A stretch of 59,568 bases of DNA. Source: Bacteroidota bacterium (GTDB lineage: Bacteria > Bacteroidota > Bacteroidia > Chitinophagales > Saprospiraceae). The DNA lies in the NCBI GenBank assembly GCA_024743405.1, contig JANSWP010000038.1, forward strand, positions 1 through 59,568, given 5' to 3'. Shown piece by piece: positions 44,256 through 53,271 of this stretch. A model generated the notes under the pieces. The model saw nothing but the letters and a program-made list of their open reading frames with translations. It made no database searches and was not told the DNA's origin. The translations under genes and the position numbers were made by a program. Every line of letters begins with the position of its first letter. The stretch's first letter is position 1.

Positions 44256-46766
44256 TCACCGCTTCCTTGCCTTCTCCAAATTCATCTCCTTCATATCTGC
44301 TTCATTTCTTTTTACGCCTAACAAATGCTCACAAAAATACTCTCCACCCAACCAAAAGAAGTACTCTGACATATTTCCAAAACCATGTCGTTGACCAGGG
44401 AATAGGAAAAAGTCAAAGCGTTTATTGGCCTTGATTAGTGCTTCTGCCATTCGGATGGTTGCGGCAGGATGAACATTGTTATCTATGTCTCCAGTGGCCA
44501 ATAAAAGTTTACCTTTTAGGTTATTGGCGAGTGATTGGTTTTTATCGATTTTGTATTTGAAGGTGACGGTTGTATCAGGATTGAGGATTTCTTCAATTCC
44601 ATGATGTTTTTCACTCCACCAGCGATTGTAAATGCTATTGTCGTGGTTACCAGCCGATGAGACAGCGACTTTGAAGAAATCAGGATAAACCAACATTGCT
44701 GCCGTAGACATAAATCCACCACCTGAATGACCATAAATGCCTACTCGATCAATGTCGATAAAATCGTGGCGGTCTGCCAATTGTTCAGCAGCCGCTTTTT
44801 TGTCTGCCAAACCATAGTCACGGAGATTGCCGTAACCATAATTGTGATACCATTTGGATCGGGCAGGGTGTCCTCCACGATTTCCGACAGTGATAACAAT
44901 AAAACCCAATTGTGCCATTCGATCGGTGCGATTCATGCGGGCAGAAAATGATTTATTAACTGCTTCCGTTTGAGGACCAGGATAGACATATTCGAGTAAA
45001 GGATATTGTTTTGTACTATCAAAATCGAATGGTTTATAGATTACGCCATAGAGGTCAGTGATACCATCATCGGCTTTGACGGTGTAGGGTTCTGGAAATT
45101 GATAACCTGTCGCGAATAATTGTTTCAAATCCGCCGTTTCCAAATCCATAATCTTTCGCCCTTGCGCATTATGTAAGGAAGTCGCGGGAGTCGTATTGAC
45201 CCTTGAATAATTATTGACAAAGTAGGAAGTCCCATCATTAAGACTTACCGAATTTGTATAATTACCGCTATTTAAACATTGTAATCCCGTTCCATCAAAA
45301 CTGATTCGATAGAGGTGTTCATAATAAGGATCTTCCCCTTTTTCACGACCGTTGGCAGTGAAATATAATACTCGATTTTGGGAATCAATGCCTTCAATAT
45401 TTTGGCAATGAAAAGCGCCTGAAGTGATTTGGTTTTTTAGGTTTCCGTCTTTGTCATAGAGATAAAAATGTGCCCAACCATCGCGTTCTGACCAATGAAT
45501 ATATTCCTCCCCACCATTGACTAAGCCTATCGTTCGGGTATCAATATAAGTATTCAATCGCTCTTCAATTATGATTTTGACTTCGCCCGTTGTGGTATTG
45601 GCTGCACAAACATCGACACGTTTCATATCGCGGCTCGTTCGAGAAAAATAAACCATCGAATTATCTGGTGACAACCACAAACTTGGTCTCAATTCATCAT
45701 CCCGATTTTCTTTTAACCGTGGCGCCCTCAAAATTGAAATAGATTGATTTTTAAAAGTATCCACTTCAATTTGTAGTCGATTTTTTGATTCAAAATCAAA
45801 AACTAATAACTCATATTTTGAAGCCTCTGTTTCGCCAGCCATGTGGTATTTGTAAGTCTCCAAAGTCGGTCTTGGCTGAGCAGTATTATTAATCACCCAA
45901 AGATCTTTTACCTCCCGATCGTCTGAACGAATCATGGCAAATTTCTTAGAGTCAGGCGACCAAACAACACTCACTCCTTTGCGTTTTTCTTTATTTTTCT
46001 CTATGTCCACATTTGAACTACCACGACTTGAAAAATGAAAAGCATAATGTTCTTCCCCATCAGTCGTCCATTGATGTTCCACAATGGTAGAGTCTTTTTC
46101 ATCCTTTTGTGCTTTCCGATAATCGGCAAAACTCATCCAATACAAATTGTGGTCACGACCAAACAGAACGTATGATGTGTCGGGCGAAATATTTGCCCAC
46201 CGAAGATGGTCTTTTGGTTTTTTGTATTCATCTAAAAGGCTAAGTGTCTTCGACGCTAAGTCATATTCAAAATGCCAAACCTTGGCGACTTTCTTCCCTT
46301 TTTTCTTCTTCTTCTTTTCTTTTTCTCCTTCTTCTTCCATATCGTCTTCGTCATCCTCTTCATCGTCCACTTTTACGAGTTTACTTTTTACTTCAAATTG
46401 GAGTGTTGATTCGTTGTTTGTAAATTTTAATTTGCTAATAGAAAGGTGTTTAGCATCGAATGGATCGCCTGTTAATCGGGACATATCCATCGCCATTTTT
46501 ACATTGTGAAACAAAACGTCTTTCGTTCCACGTACAGGGTCAACGATATAATAGGATCTCCCTTCAGAGGTCTCATAGCTATACCAAAACCGGTCGCTGT
46601 TTTTCAACCAATGTGGGCTTACCGAGGTCGAAAAAACCATCTTTTTGAGTTTGTTCGGAGAATATCGAGCAGCGAGGTCAAAATTGGCGGTATGATGTGG
46701 GGTGGTTTGTGAAAATAGGTTTAGTGAAGCGAAAACTAAGATTAGGATGGTTAGTCGTTTTGTCAT
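44256..46766 (-). CDS. S9 family dipeptidyl peptidase IV-like enzyme
   Basis: 836 residues with a signal peptide to about residue 19 (NLFSQ). A DPP4-type N-terminal propeller is followed by the hydrolase domain with Ser681 in GHSGGGFM, Asp762 in DIDNNVH (compare DDNVH in DPP4) and His794 in GQRHGFG. Near residues 130-160 there is an unusual tract of Asp/Glu followed by Lys (KVDDEEDDEDDMEEE, EKEKKKKKKGKK), probably an exposed loop on the propeller. Predicted periplasmic or surface peptidase. Confidence 0.9.
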   Translation of the reverse strand: MTKRLTILILVFASLNLFSQTTPHHTANFDLAARYSPNKLKKMVFSTSVSPHWLKNSDRFWYSYETSEGRSYYIVDPVRGTKDVLFHNVKMAMDMSRLTGDPFDAKHLSISKLKFTNNESTLQFEVKSKLVKVDDEEDDEDDMEEEGEKEKKKKKKGKKVAKVWHFEYDLASKTLSLLDEYKKPKDHLRWANISPDTSYVLFGRDHNLYWMSFADYRKAQKDEKDSTIVEHQWTTDGEEHYAFHFSSRGSSNVDIEKNKEKRKGVSVVWSPDSKKFAMIRSDDREVKDLWVINNTAQPRPTLETYKYHMAGETEASKYELLVFDFESKNRLQIEVDTFKNQSISILRAPRLKENRDDELRPSLWLSPDNSMVYFSRTSRDMKRVDVCAANTTTGEVKIIIEERLNTYIDTRTIGLVNGGEEYIHWSERDGWAHFYLYDKDGNLKNQITSGAFHCQNIEGIDSQNRVLYFTANGREKGEDPYYEHLYRISFDGTGLQCLNSGNYTNSVSLNDGTSYFVNNYSRVNTTPATSLHNAQGRKIMDLETADLKQLFATGYQFPEPYTVKADDGITDLYGVIYKPFDFDSTKQYPLLEYVYPGPQTEAVNKSFSARMNRTDRMAQLGFIVITVGNRGGHPARSKWYHNYGYGNLRDYGLADKKAAAEQLADRHDFIDIDRVGIYGHSGGGFMSTAAMLVYPDFFKVAVSSAGNHDNSIYNRWWSEKHHGIEEILNPDTTVTFKYKIDKNQSLANNLKGKLLLATGDIDNNVHPAATIRMAEALIKANKRFDFFLFPGQRHGFGNMSEYFFWLGGEYFCEHLLGVKRNEADMKEMNLEKARKR

Positions 46767-47245
46767 TTTGTTGGCTTTGTTTGTGAATAATTGAGGGGGT
46801 AAGTTAGGGGTTTTCTTTTTATTTGAGGGTTGTACTTTTTAATATTTGCCCCAATAGTATCAAATAGGTGAAGACAATATTTGATGAAAAAAGTCTAGAC
46901 AAATCAAACTCCCTCCCGTCGGACAGTCATTTGTCCTGCCTCCCGCCCCATTAGACAGGCATTTGTGATTTATAAGGTAAGGAACTGAGCCCACTTAAAT
47001 TTGTCTTGTAATTCGATACGGCATGTAGTTTTAAGAACACATCTAATTTGGTGGAAGCCCGTTTTTTTACGCGGAGTGATATAAACAAACTAGACTTTTT
47101 AAGTGGTTTTGGGGTGACGCCAAAAAGTACAAGCAAATTATGAAAAACTTAATTTTAAAATCCTGAATATCAGGCATTTAAAAAAAGGTTTTCAAAAATT
47201 TTGATCTATATTTAAACCAATCAAATCAAAACGAAAAGTAAAATC
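46767..47245. other. 480-base divergent intergenic region
   Basis: Promoter region of the peptidase and of the following membrane protein gene. It contains the inverted-repeat unit at 46888-47100. A 61-codon reverse frame inside that unit (46951-47136) has no recognisable features and I do not call it. Confidence 0.45.
46888..47100. repeat. Candidate small mobile element with AAAAAGTCTAG ends
   Basis: Exact 11-base terminal inverted repeats AAAAAGTCTAG (46888-46898) and CTAGACTTTTT (47090-47100) bracket 213 bases. Inside, GACAGTCATTTGT and GACAGGCATTTGT occur in direct orientation. It is not coding by my reading; whether it is a mobile element needs other copies. Confidence 0.4.
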
Positions 47246-47956
47246 ATGACGACCAACACAAAAAAACTTAATTTTAATAACTCCGGCTATTACCTCATAG
47301 GTCTGTTCATAGTCGCCATATTAGGCTTTTGGCCCTCTTATTTTCCCAAATTTTTTGATGGAACTGGCGATTACAATATGTATTTCCATACTCATACAAT
47401 TTTTAATCTTGGGTGGATATTTTTATTGATCGCACAACCTATTTTGATACAAAAAAGAAATACTGGTTTACATCAAATGTTTGGGAAAGCGACTTATGTA
47501 TTATTTCCATTAATTATTATCGCCATTTTATTATTGACACATCATCGAATACCATTTGAAAAAAATCCTTTGCCTCAAGCACTCTTTATTCCGTTCAAAG
47601 ATGTTTTTGTTTTATTGGTTGCTTATGGAATTGCGATTTGGTACCGAAAAGATATTGATATTCATGCTCGTGCGATGATTGCGACAGCGATTCCTTTTTT
47701 GGAACCAGCTTTGGTGCGTTTTTTTATCTGGGTATTGCCAGAAGGTGGAATCAGACCTTATCAATTGACAGTGGCAATTATGGATTTGATTTTGGTTGGT
47801 TTGATTATTCGAGAACGAAATCAAAAGAAAGGGAGATGGGTATTTCCATTAATTTTAGGCATCTATATTTTTATTCAGGCAAGAATTTTTATTGGGTTCA
47901 AAATTCCAGGTTGGGCTAGTTTTGTAGAGTGGTTCGCAGCTTTGCCTTTGACTTGA
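47246..47956 (+). CDS. Multi-pass membrane protein, DUF2306-like
   Basis: 236 residues with about seven hydrophobic helices. A His-rich second region (YFHTHTIFNLGWIFLLIAQP) and LHQMFGKATYVLFPLIII resemble DUF2306-type proteins, where conserved His residues lie at helix ends; HARAMIATA is another such point. No function is known. It is a single gene, followed by a strong convergent terminator. Confidence 0.65.
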   Translation: MTTNTKKLNFNNSGYYLIGLFIVAILGFWPSYFPKFFDGTGDYNMYFHTHTIFNLGWIFLLIAQPILIQKRNTGLHQMFGKATYVLFPLIIIAILLLTHHRIPFEKNPLPQALFIPFKDVFVLLVAYGIAIWYRKDIDIHARAMIATAIPFLEPALVRFFIWVLPEGGIRPYQLTVAIMDLILVGLIIRERNQKKGRWVFPLILGIYIFIQARIFIGFKIPGWASFVEWFAALPLT

Positions 47957-47968
47957 TTTAGTGATAGT

Positions 47969-48001
47969 AGGTTGACCGTACTTTTGAAAATTGGTCAACC
48001 T
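47969..48001. terminator. Bidirectional terminator
   Basis: Exact 9-base arms AGGTTGACC (47969-47977) and GGTCAACCT (47993-48001) with a T/A-rich loop, placed between the convergent membrane protein and TonB receptor genes. Confidence 0.8.
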
Positions 48002-48009
48002 GTATTCAT

Positions 48010-50340
48010 TTAGAAATCAATTTTGAAGCTCAAAATGGGAATTAAACCAGCTTGGTTTGACCGCTGCCATATCTCATTTTCTTTAGAGAAATTCCAGCCG
48101 AAAGGTCTTTTGTTAATTCGATTGGTGACATTTTGAAGATCTAAGGCTAACAGAAAAGACGAATTTGGTTTGTTTTTTCTGAATGCCAATCGGATATCTA
48201 TCCGATAATAAGTTGGAGCATTATCAGCATAAGCTTGTGACCAATCATAGGGCGTTTCATCTTCTTTTATTGTTTCATCAATGAGTGGGGTAGAGGCTTG
48301 CCCAATATTCAAAAGCCCTTTCCATCCTAATTGAAAAAAGTTGGCGTTTTTGATTTTCCATTCCTTTCCGCCTGTAAAGGAAGCCGCCAATTTGGAGTTG
48401 AATTGGGTGTTATACCAATTGCCATTATAGGCTTTATATTTTGATTCAATAATGCTAGCATTTAGCAGGAAGAAGAGTTGATTACGGAAGTATTTTTCCA
48501 AAGAGATATCTAAGCCATAATTGCGCCCTTTTCCTAAATTATGCAATGGTTCAGTTACAAAACCTTCCACTACATTTATATATGAAAAGGTTTGCTCATT
48601 TTGTGTTCCAACGGGCACATCCTTAAGACCTTGGAAGTAAAGTTCTGTACGAAACTGGAATCCTTTTTCAAAGACATGATTATAACTTAAAATGAAATGA
48701 TGAGCAATAATGGATGCTAAATTTCGATTAGGTTGCTGATCATTAATTATCACAAAATGAGTACCGATGGGGATGTTTTTGGTGTACCGTCCCATTGCTA
48801 ATGTTAGTGTCTGTTTTTCGGTCAAACGATGAATGACGCTCAATCTTGGGTCTAGGCTAAAGTCTTCATTTAAATCATAATATTGAGCATGAAAACCACC
48901 ATTGAATGTCCATCGAGCATTGAATTTCCATATTAATTGAGCATGGGGTTGAACCATATTTATTTGACTTTTTTCATCCATTAAAATCCGTTTGGAGCCA
49001 TCAGAAACCCGTAGAGAATCATATTGTATATCATGCCACTTCAAGCTTGCTTGAAGCCCCGTTTTTAGTTGAATTTTCTTGCTAAGTTGGGTTTTGTAAA
49101 TGGAATGTAAGGTAAGTCCATTAGTCGTAAAGTGCTGATCATTAATTAATTGTGTTTCATTTTCTCTGTTGTGAATATTGTTTTTCTTGACTAAATTTTG
49201 TCCAGATAAGGCAAGAGTCGTTTTCAAGGAAGATTGATTTTTAAAATATCGATTTTGAGTCCACCCTAAAACGCCCATATCTGATTGAACTTCTCTTGAG
49301 GTAGAATCTCCAATAGCAATCCAATCTTCTAAGTCTTTTATTGATTCGGTTTCCTTGCTAAGTCCACCAATACCCCATATTTTATTCTGAACTTGTTGCT
49401 TCTTCTGCTTCAAAAAGATGCTAAAGGATAAATCTTGAAAGGTGTTATCCACCCGCTCACCGACCAGATGTAAGCCTAAATCATTTAAAATACCCAAAGT
49501 TGAATATCTGTAGTTGAATAAGTAAGAACCGGACTTGTTTTTGAAGGGACCTTCTGTCGAAATATCCAAACCTAACATACCCGCTCGAATGGTATATTCT
49601 CTATTTTCGGTATTTCCTTTTCTGAAATTCATATCAAAAACACCTGAAAAAACATCCCCATATTCGGCAGAAAAACCACCACTTGAAAAATCAGATTCCC
49701 CCAAAATACTAGCACTAAATACGGTGATCCCACCGCCATTTGAACCAATTCGAGCAAAATGATTCGGATTGGGGATATCCACGCCTTCTAATCGCCAAAG
49801 CAATCCAATCGAATTATTACCTCGAACGACGATGGCATTTTCATTATCCTTTGACAATTGAACCCCGGGAAAACTTAGCGCCATTCGTCCAGGGTCATTT
49901 GCACTTGTGGGAAAACGCTCGGATTCTTCTGGTGAAATAAGGCGAGAGCTGACGACCAAAGTTTGATTCAATGGTTCTTTTGGCGGGGTAATGATCACAA
50001 CATCAAATGTTTCAATTTGAGGGTTCAGTTCAATATCTAGGTTCCATTCTTTAGCAGAATTTAAAACATCGTTTTTAGCAAATGTTTCGTATCCAATATA
50101 GCTGATTTCCAACGTCCGCTGACCTACTGGAATATTAGCCAGTAGAAAAATTCCATTCACATCAGTAATGGTTCCTATGGTGGTTTGCAAATCTAAAATC
50201 TGAATGGCTGCGCCAATTAAGGGCTCTCCAGAAGTTGCATCTTTTACGGTTCCTCTAATGGTTTGGGTCAGGTTTTGAGCGCAGAGGAAAAAAGGAATGA
50301 GGATTAACAGAAGGATTGGGAGTATTTTTATTTTTTTCAT
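48010..50340 (-). CDS. TonB-dependent receptor with carboxypeptidase-like regulatory domain
   Basis: 776 residues starting at the ATG at 50340, where a normal signal begins (MKKIKILPILLLILIPFFLC); an in-frame ATG 60 bases upstream would put 20 polar residues before it. A CarboxypepD_reg-like domain (IRGTVKDATSGEPLIGA, ISYIGYETF) covers about 27-115. The plug (about 125-230: SFPGVQLSKDNENAIVVRGN) and the beta-barrel up to the final aromatic residue (ILSFKIDF) follow. There is no SusD partner next to it, so polysaccharide uptake is not suggested. It may import a siderophore, cofactor or peptide. Confidence 0.88.
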   Translation of the reverse strand: MKKIKILPILLLILIPFFLCAQNLTQTIRGTVKDATSGEPLIGAAIQILDLQTTIGTITDVNGIFLLANIPVGQRTLEISYIGYETFAKNDVLNSAKEWNLDIELNPQIETFDVVIITPPKEPLNQTLVVSSRLISPEESERFPTSANDPGRMALSFPGVQLSKDNENAIVVRGNNSIGLLWRLEGVDIPNPNHFARIGSNGGGITVFSASILGESDFSSGGFSAEYGDVFSGVFDMNFRKGNTENREYTIRAGMLGLDISTEGPFKNKSGSYLFNYRYSTLGILNDLGLHLVGERVDNTFQDLSFSIFLKQKKQQVQNKIWGIGGLSKETESIKDLEDWIAIGDSTSREVQSDMGVLGWTQNRYFKNQSSLKTTLALSGQNLVKKNNIHNRENETQLINDQHFTTNGLTLHSIYKTQLSKKIQLKTGLQASLKWHDIQYDSLRVSDGSKRILMDEKSQINMVQPHAQLIWKFNARWTFNGGFHAQYYDLNEDFSLDPRLSVIHRLTEKQTLTLAMGRYTKNIPIGTHFVIINDQQPNRNLASIIAHHFILSYNHVFEKGFQFRTELYFQGLKDVPVGTQNEQTFSYINVVEGFVTEPLHNLGKGRNYGLDISLEKYFRNQLFFLLNASIIESKYKAYNGNWYNTQFNSKLAASFTGGKEWKIKNANFFQLGWKGLLNIGQASTPLIDETIKEDETPYDWSQAYADNAPTYYRIDIRLAFRKNKPNSSFLLALDLQNVTNRINKRPFGWNFSKENEIWQRSNQAGLIPILSFKIDF

Positions 50341-50419
50341 AACTAGAATACATTTGGTATTGGTCTTGGGATACGATCTATAATACAAGCTCCTAGCCAT
50401 AGAATAATTAATAAATCCC

Positions 50420-50968
50420 TTATTTCAATATGGCGAAGCTTTTAAGTCTAGCTTGTTCTGCTTTGTATTTATCAGTATCTCGATTTATGGGGATAGTTAT
50501 GGTCGTATTTCCAACAACTAGACCTACGATTGCACCACCTGCTGCTCCGATAAGTCCACCAATCATTCCTTTGAAAGCCTTGCTTTCTTTCATACAATCA
50601 CTAAATACAAATAGGCAATCTTTTGATTTTTTGCCTAGAATCACCCCAGCCGTAATTCCTACTAGCCCGCCAATCATCGCTCCATTTCCTAAGGATTCAA
50701 TGCGTTTACCCTTTTTTCTCAGTATTACGGCGTGAATATTATTAACACTCGTTTTTAGCAGTGGAGACGATGATAAATAGTCTTTTGTTAAATGTAAACT
50801 GTCTTCTTGGACATCATATAGGATCCCATAAGAAACTGGGGATGTTTTTGAGTAGGTGTAAATCCATGTTTCATAGGGGGCTATTTGTTCAGATTTATTA
50901 TTTTTTTCTTGTGCAGAAATATTGGAAAAAGAACTTAATACTAGGATACAAATAAAGGTGATTCTCAT
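50420..50968 (-). CDS. Secreted protein with glycine-zipper segments, function unknown
   Basis: 182 residues with a signal peptide to about residue 19 (SNISAQ). The first half is soluble (YETWIYTYSKTSPVSYGILY). The second half has two glycine-zipper segments (MIGGLVGITAGVILG, and MIGGLIGAAGGAIVGLVVG) with a Cys-containing link between them. Such segments insert in or associate with membranes. It lies 79 bases upstream of the TonB receptor gene on the same strand, so a shared transcript is possible. Confidence 0.65.
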   Translation of the reverse strand: MRITFICILVLSSFSNISAQEKNNKSEQIAPYETWIYTYSKTSPVSYGILYDVQEDSLHLTKDYLSSSPLLKTSVNNIHAVILRKKGKRIESLGNGAMIGGLVGITAGVILGKKSKDCLFVFSDCMKESKAFKGMIGGLIGAAGGAIVGLVVGNTTITIPINRDTDKYKAEQARLKSFAILK

Positions 50969-51010
50969 GATGCCTAAAGGTTTGAGAGGTGAGACAAAGT
51001 TGGCATAGCA

Positions 51011-51033
51011 CCGGATACCTTTTGGGTACCCGG
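51011..51033. terminator. Short GC-rich stem-loop
   Basis: CCGGATACC (51011-51019) pairs with GGTACCCGG (51025-51033) at eight of nine positions. It lies just after the end of the PI-PLC gene on the reverse strand. There is no clear T run. Confidence 0.45.
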
Positions 51034-51064
51034 CACGTCTGGGGTTTAAATTAGCTGGGTCTTT

Positions 51065-52237
51065 TTATTCAGTAATATCACAATCTATTTCTGCATCTCC
51101 ATTTACAGGATTCATTACAGCAACTTGATTGTTCATGAATCCGACCGCATAATCTGTCCAACCATCATCAGAGGCTGCTCGAGCATCCGCTCTATAATAA
51201 TCAGTAGAAATAATTTGAGCTCCACTTCGAAGGGCTGCTTCCCATCTTGAGTAATCTCCAGTTCTAGCTTCAATCGTATTGGCATCTGCTCGAGTACGAA
51301 TCATAAATCCTTGAGCGACTAGACTTTCTATCTCATTTTCATTTGCAATAGGATCATCCATTTTAAGGAAGGCTGCTTCAGGGTTTTGAGGATCAGCGTA
51401 CATGAACATTGTGCGACCTTCTAAAGACGCATGACCGTCTAAATAATCTCCTTTTTCGGTGCCAGAACCAAGCATAATGAAGACTACTTTTCCTCTAGCT
51501 TCTTCGATAGTTGGCCAATTTCCAGCCAAAACAGCTTCTCGTAAAGTTGTGAAGCTACCCCGCACTCTGTCAGGCGTAATTACATTGTTGAGATCATTCC
51601 CGAAAACAGATTTGATTTCCATCTCAATACCTTCTAAGCTTTGCTTGTCAAAAGGAATGGTTTGAACTAAATCAGGTAATAAGTCTGCAGGATTGTCCTC
51701 TTTAGGTTCCACCATGACAAATAAAGGTAAATGATTTGGGTTCGCATCTGACCAACTTTTCACCTCAGTCAAGGAGGAGATAAAGGAATAATAATTCGTT
51801 TCATAATCCAAATCAGGAAAATGTTGAACTTTCAAACCAGGTGCCGCCAATTCGTCTATACCAGAGTCAGTCGGAAGACCTAATAATGCATTCGCTCTTC
51901 GGTGGTAAAATAATCCACCATCTGGGTCATTGTATACATCTAATTCAATACTTCTAATACCGTAATCATTGAATTGTTCGGTTAATGGTAAGTGCTCGTA
52001 GTCCCAAGCATCAGGTGAAAAACCAGCTGGGAATAAGTGAGCATACTGCAACATTAATTGAACGATTGCGGGTGCTGGTTTCTTTTTGTAACTATTATGG
52101 CTACCCAAAACTTGGATTTGATTCATTTTCAAATCATTGACCAACATTTCACAACTAGGTGGCGTGTCGTCTTTGGAGCAACTGGAAAATAGTGCGATTG
52201 TGAACGATAGAAATAAAATTTTAATTAGATTTTTCAT
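51065..52237 (-). CDS. Calcium-dependent phosphoinositide phospholipase C-like lipoprotein
   Basis: 390 residues. The lipobox ends LFSSC at about residue 20. The catalytic domain begins QIQVLGSHNSYKKKP with the first His, followed by YGIRSIELDVYNDPDGGLFYHR with acidic metal ligands and the second His; VMVEPKEDNP is a further ligand strand. This is the pattern of the Ca2+-dependent PI-PLC family (PI-PLC-X-like TIM barrel). Outer membrane or periplasmic location; the lipid or sugar-phosphate substrate is unknown. Confidence 0.88.
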   Translation of the reverse strand: MKNLIKILFLSFTIALFSSCSKDDTPPSCEMLVNDLKMNQIQVLGSHNSYKKKPAPAIVQLMLQYAHLFPAGFSPDAWDYEHLPLTEQFNDYGIRSIELDVYNDPDGGLFYHRRANALLGLPTDSGIDELAAPGLKVQHFPDLDYETNYYSFISSLTEVKSWSDANPNHLPLFVMVEPKEDNPADLLPDLVQTIPFDKQSLEGIEMEIKSVFGNDLNNVITPDRVRGSFTTLREAVLAGNWPTIEEARGKVVFIMLGSGTEKGDYLDGHASLEGRTMFMYADPQNPEAAFLKMDDPIANENEIESLVAQGFMIRTRADANTIEARTGDYSRWEAALRSGAQIISTDYYRADARAASDDGWTDYAVGFMNNQVAVMNPVNGDAEIDCDITE

Positions 52238-52430
52238 AATAAAATATTTTTATGTTTTGAAATAGTGAGCATTTAGTTTTTATCCCTTTTATGCATTTTT
52301 CTACAGGCAAACCCATTGATAACCAATTAAATGAAGGGTTATTTAATGAATTAAAAAATGATGAAAATCAGTGGAAGAAAATAAAAACTAAATAATCCTA
52401 TTGTTGTAAAATGATAATTGTCAATTGCTT

Positions 52431-52942
52431 TTAGAAAGCGTGTCCTAGAGATAATCCCAAGCCTAGAGTTCCGACTTTTGCACGGAATATAAACCCACTA
52501 CCAGGCTTTTGAAAACGATAACCTAAATCGATAAGAGGTACATTAAATTGTGAGATGATCTTTTATCGGAAAAGAGACCAATATCTTCTTTGGTGGAGGT
52601 TGAAATTTCTGTGATAATACCAACGCTTACTTCAAAATGATGCTTATCTTTTCCTGTAAGCATGGTTAACCCCGCGAGTCCGATTGTTGAAATAGAAGTA
52701 TCAACCCAACCTGATATTATATTCCTTCTTCCTATTCCACCTCTACAGTAGAAGTTAATTTTTTCTGATTTAGAACTACCCATTTTTACTTCTAGGTTAC
52801 CAGAAATTGAATTAAATAATATTAAGGTGCTTGCTTCAGCATATATATTAACCTTACTCATTTTGAGATTTTCTGAATCTTGGGCTTTCATTAGATTATT
52901 ACAAAATAGGAATGTTAGAAGTATGATGAATATGCTTTTCAT
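52431..52942 (-). pseudogene. Small outer-membrane-like protein gene broken by a frameshift
   Basis: Begins with a signal peptide (MKSIFIILLTFLFCNNLMKA). The frame reads to about codon 130 (EDIGLFSDK) and then stops after RSSHNLMYLLSI. The adjacent frame continues with VPLIDLGYRFQKPGSGFIFR and AKVGTLGLGLSLGHAF and ends at TAA at 52431-52433, a typical C-terminus of small Bacteroidota beta-barrel proteins. The shift lies near 52550-52562, next to a run of four A, so a sequencing error is possible. It is not in an obvious operon. Confidence 0.7.
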
Positions 52943-53271
52943 GATTTAATATTTTAGAAGATTAATTTTAAAAAATTTGATCGTTTTCAAAACCTGTGAC
53001 AAAGGTATGGGCAAAGGCAGGTGGAACCCCTGCAATTTTGTTCCGAAGAGGGGTTATTATGTTCCATTCGGGGATGGAAAATCAGGAGTAATGTTCCAAA
53101 AATGTTTCAGGGTAGAGTTTAATTAATTGGTAGTCAAAAGGTTGTGTGTTCCGTTGGTTTTAGGACTGAAATTCTACCAAAAAAAAAGAAAAGAATTAGA
53201 CTTTATTCTAAAAGGTTTTAGCCTTACAAAACTTTTTGGAATAAAGTCTATTAATTAGCCTGAAAATTTGG
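52943..53271. other. 329-base intergenic region
   Basis: No gene is seen. It contains the hairpin at 53198-53249. The part next to the broken gene presumably holds that gene's old promoter. Confidence 0.4.
53198..53249. repeat. Hairpin with family B arms but no core
   Basis: 22-base arms (53198-53219, starting AGACTTTATTCTAAAAGG; 53228-53249, ending TGGAATAAAGTCT) pair at 19 positions around an eight-base loop. The right side, including TTTTAGCC before it, matches 11158-11191 closely. It lies just beyond the stop of the hybrid regulator gene and could act as its terminator. Confidence 0.65.

Noticed and set aside
46951-47136. 61-codon reverse frame in the divergent region before the DPP4-like gene
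   Set aside because: It lies in a possible mobile unit, has no similarity I recognise, and lacks a plausible leader.
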